NCBI RefSeq assembly: GCF_008692785.1
Contig: NZ_VXJV01000006.1
Coordinates: 338,754 to 402,753, forward strand
Direction of reading: 5' to 3'
Source: Salmonella enterica subsp. diarizonae
GTDB lineage: Bacteria; Pseudomonadota; Gammaproteobacteria; Enterobacterales; Enterobacteriaceae
Length of the DNA stretch: 64,000 nt
Part shown: positions 59,987 through 64,000 of the stretch, in pieces
Layout: the number at the start of each line of letters is the position of its first letter
How positions within the stretch are numbered: the stretch's first letter is position 1
Made by a program: the position numbers and the translations under genes
The notes under the pieces: model-generated
Database searches by the model: none
The model's input: only the letters and a program-made list of their open reading frames with translations
What the model was told of the DNA's origin: nothing

Positions 59987-60757
59987 TTATAACCAGTATA
60001 CGATTCTTGAACGATATTTAGTCAACACTAAGGCTGAGACCATCAACATAATAATAGAGGTTATTATTGTGTAAAACCATATGGTTACATCGGGTACAGT
60101 TCCCATTAATGGTTTCCTGAGCATCTCCATAAAGTAATAAAAAATATTATAATCAACAAACTCCCTTCTTCCATCTGGTAATTGTTCCGATGTCCAAATG
60201 ATGGGTGTTATAAAAAAACACAACGTTACTATACTTTGAACGACCGGCCCCATATCACGATATCTTGTGCAAAAAATGGCGAGAATCATACCTGTAGAAA
60301 TTAATGAGATGGATGTTATTATAATTGCAGGTATAAAAAGGAGAATATCAAGATTTACCGATGTATTGGTAAAAAAAATCACGAAAGGTATTATGATAAA
60401 GTTATGCAACATAATCATAAACTGCCGATAGAAAACACGTAATATATATAAATATAACGGAAGGTCAGATTGCTTAATAATTGATGCGGACTCATTAAAT
60501 ATTCCGCATGACTCATTAATCGTTGCTGATAGAAAGGCCCAAAAGATCATACCTAAAGTAAGATGCATGATAAAATTTTCGGAACCAGAACTGAACAGCG
60601 AACCGTAAAGAGGTCCCATCGCTGATATGGTGACCCCCATCGAAATCGTTATCCAAAAAGGCCCTAATACCGATCGCCGGTATCGTCCCAGGACATCATT
60701 CCAACCTAGAGAAATCCAAAGTTGGTGCCTGGCCAGAGCTTCTTTCAAATCATTCAT
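59987..60757 (-). CDS. wzm: Polysaccharide ABC exporter permease (Wzm-like)
   Basis: A 256-residue ABC-2 family membrane protein with six hydrophobic segments. The N-terminal LWISLGWNDVLGRYRRSVLGPFWITIS and FFITPIIWTSEQLP are typical of Wzm/KpsM/TagG proteins. It is the channel partner of the ATPase that follows three bases later. The gap to the upstream glycosyltransferase gene is 128 AT-rich bases. Confidence 0.9.
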   Translation of the reverse strand: MNDLKEALARHQLWISLGWNDVLGRYRRSVLGPFWITISMGVTISAMGPLYGSLFSSGSENFIMHLTLGMIFWAFLSATINESCGIFNESASIIKQSDLPLYLYILRVFYRQFMIMLHNFIIIPFVIFFTNTSVNLDILLFIPAIIITSISLISTGMILAIFCTRYRDMGPVVQSIVTLCFFITPIIWTSEQLPDGRREFVDYNIFYYFMEMLRKPLMGTVPDVTIWFYTIITSIIMLMVSALVLTKYRSRIVYWL

Positions 60758-60885
60758 TGTTTCCGTGTCACCTTTACCTGAAGAACTTATTCTTTAACGA
60801 TATGAAAATATAAATCATTTATTTTCTATAATACTTACATACTATTTATCTATACATTGACCTGCTTTATAAGCACTTTATGGCG

Positions 60886-62019
60886 TTAGCAACCAATAGT
60901 GTCTTTATAAATTTGCAATGTCTTATTTATAACTAATATGCTGGAAAACAATTCCTTTACACGTTTTCTTCCATTCATCCCCATCTCTAAGCGAATCTGT
61001 GGATTTTTTAACAAATACTCTAACTCTACCGCTAACTCCTGAGCTGAATTACTTTTCACAATCAATCCGTTATAGTTATGAATAATTAAGCTATCACATC
61101 CGCCGGTATCATAAGCAATACATGCGCGTCCTACAGATGATGCCTCTAATAAAAGCCGTGGAATCCCTTCAGGATAAACAGATGGTAATGCAACGATATT
61201 CGATTTCTGGATAAGCTCATATACATTCGAAGAACGTCCCAGCCAGTTAATCAGCCCCTCATTATGCCAGTGATGAATGAGTTCCAGAGGGATAGCATCT
61301 TTATCTCCCTCGGCCAAAATACCTGCAACATTCAAGATAAAATGAATATTCTTTTGTCTGAGGATCTTTTTTGCCTCAATGAGATCACCAAGACCTTTAC
61401 TCCATAACATTCGACTTGCAAAAAGGACTATCGGTATCTTATATTTTTTCTCTATAGAGAATTTATAAATATCAGGGTTAATTCCAGCGCCTTCGATAAC
61501 GATAGTTTTATGATAATCAATACCTACTAAACGCGATATTTTTCGCCGATCCCTGTCATGTTCAAAAATAAAAACACCACGCTTATTACCAGCAATGTAT
61601 TTATAAACCAAAACGGTTAATACACGCAATGTTCTCATTAGCAATGTATTATATAAAAAGATTCGACCAAGGCCGACAAAGCTGATAACAACTGGACTAT
61701 TACGTCTCCTGGCGCTAAACCCACCAATCAGGCAAGGTTTGAGTGTAATACAATGCAATAGGTCAGGATTAATCTCTTTAATAATCTTCCGAGCATTAAA
61801 GAATCCTCTAAAAAAAACAAACACATTAAACGACTGAGCAACAAGAGACACATTGTGACAAATAAAACCAAGCGTTTTAAATTTTTTTATAATCTCTTCA
61901 CTAATAAAATGACTTATGATATGAATTTCATATCCCGCATCCCTTGCCGCTATTGCACGTTCTATCCAATGTAAATCAAAGTACCAGTCTGAATTCACAA
62001 AATAACATAACCTTTTCAT
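60886..62019 (-). CDS. GT4-family glycosyltransferase
   Basis: A 377-residue GT-B enzyme. The C-terminal donor domain includes VLFASRMLWSKGLGDLIEAKKIL, NWLGRSSNVYELIQKSNIVALPSVYPEGIPRLLLEASSVGRACIAYDTGG (described here by its E-x7-E motif in PEGIPRLLLEA), and GLIVKSNS. Donor and acceptor are not known. Given its neighbours it may add galactopyranose or start the chain. It is 12 bases after the GT2 gene. Confidence 0.83.
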   Translation of the reverse strand: MKRLCYFVNSDWYFDLHWIERAIAARDAGYEIHIISHFISEEIIKKFKTLGFICHNVSLVAQSFNVFVFFRGFFNARKIIKEINPDLLHCITLKPCLIGGFSARRRNSPVVISFVGLGRIFLYNTLLMRTLRVLTVLVYKYIAGNKRGVFIFEHDRDRRKISRLVGIDYHKTIVIEGAGINPDIYKFSIEKKYKIPIVLFASRMLWSKGLGDLIEAKKILRQKNIHFILNVAGILAEGDKDAIPLELIHHWHNEGLINWLGRSSNVYELIQKSNIVALPSVYPEGIPRLLLEASSVGRACIAYDTGGCDSLIIHNYNGLIVKSNSAQELAVELEYLLKNPQIRLEMGMNGRKRVKELFSSILVINKTLQIYKDTIGC

Positions 62020-62031
62020 CTCTTCGTCCTG

Positions 62032-64000
<1,969 letters not shown>

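Overview
The window is chromosomal DNA of an enteric bacterium, almost certainly Salmonella enterica or a very close relative. The backbone (modF, galETKM, gpmA, aroG, ybgS, zitB, pnuC-nadA, a tRNA-Lys/Val cluster, cpoB-pal-tolBARQ-ybgC, ybgE-cydXBA, sucDCBA, sdhBADC, gltA, abrB, nei) follows the Escherichia/Salmonella gene order. Proteins such as TolB carry Salmonella-type residues. The serovar cannot be read from the sequence alone.

Layout. 1-5.3 kb: the 3' part of modF, then the galETKM operon with GalR operators and a CRP-dependent promoter. 5.3-9.6 kb: an accessory minus-strand operon resembling chbC-chbR-chbF-chbG but without EIIB and EIIA genes. 10-17.6 kb: gpmA (with a Fur box), an orphan FecCD/FecE-type importer, aroG (TyrR box), ybgS, zitB, and pnuC/nadA (NadR box). 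17.7-18.6 kb: four tRNA-Lys and one tRNA-Val, with three copies of a structured 73-nt spacer repeat that ends in a copy of the tRNA-Lys 3' end. 18.7-27.7 kb: the Tol-Pal and cytochrome bd-I operons. 28.9-42.3 kb: an accessory island between cydA and sucD for glutamine/glutamate breakdown by the B12-dependent methylaspartate pathway. 42.4-54.3 kb: the TCA operons sdhCDAB-sucABCD and gltA. 54.4-56.3 kb: an AbrB-family membrane protein and nei. 56.6-64 kb: an AT-rich, horizontally acquired cluster for a galactofuranose-containing polysaccharide (glf, three glycosyltransferases, a Wzm/Wzt exporter) ending in a badly broken gene with a glycosyltransferase-like motif.

How the genes work together. 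The island looks like a self-contained catabolic module. A periplasmic glutaminase makes glutamate, and a DAACS-family symporter probably imports it. Glutamate mutase (GlmS/GlmE, reactivated by GlmL) makes 3-methylaspartate, and methylaspartate ammonia-lyase makes mesaconate. A class I fumarase/mesaconase (FumD type) makes citramalate, and a CobA-type adenosyltransferase supplies adenosylcobalamin. A LysR and a PocR-type AraC regulator sit at the end. No citramalate-cleaving enzyme is visible. An AtuA-like (DUF1446) protein and a DUF4387 protein lie inside the operon with no assigned step, and they are the strongest candidates here for undescribed biochemistry. The other leading items are the tRNA-spacer repeat RNA and the glf/Wzm/Wzt galactan locus.
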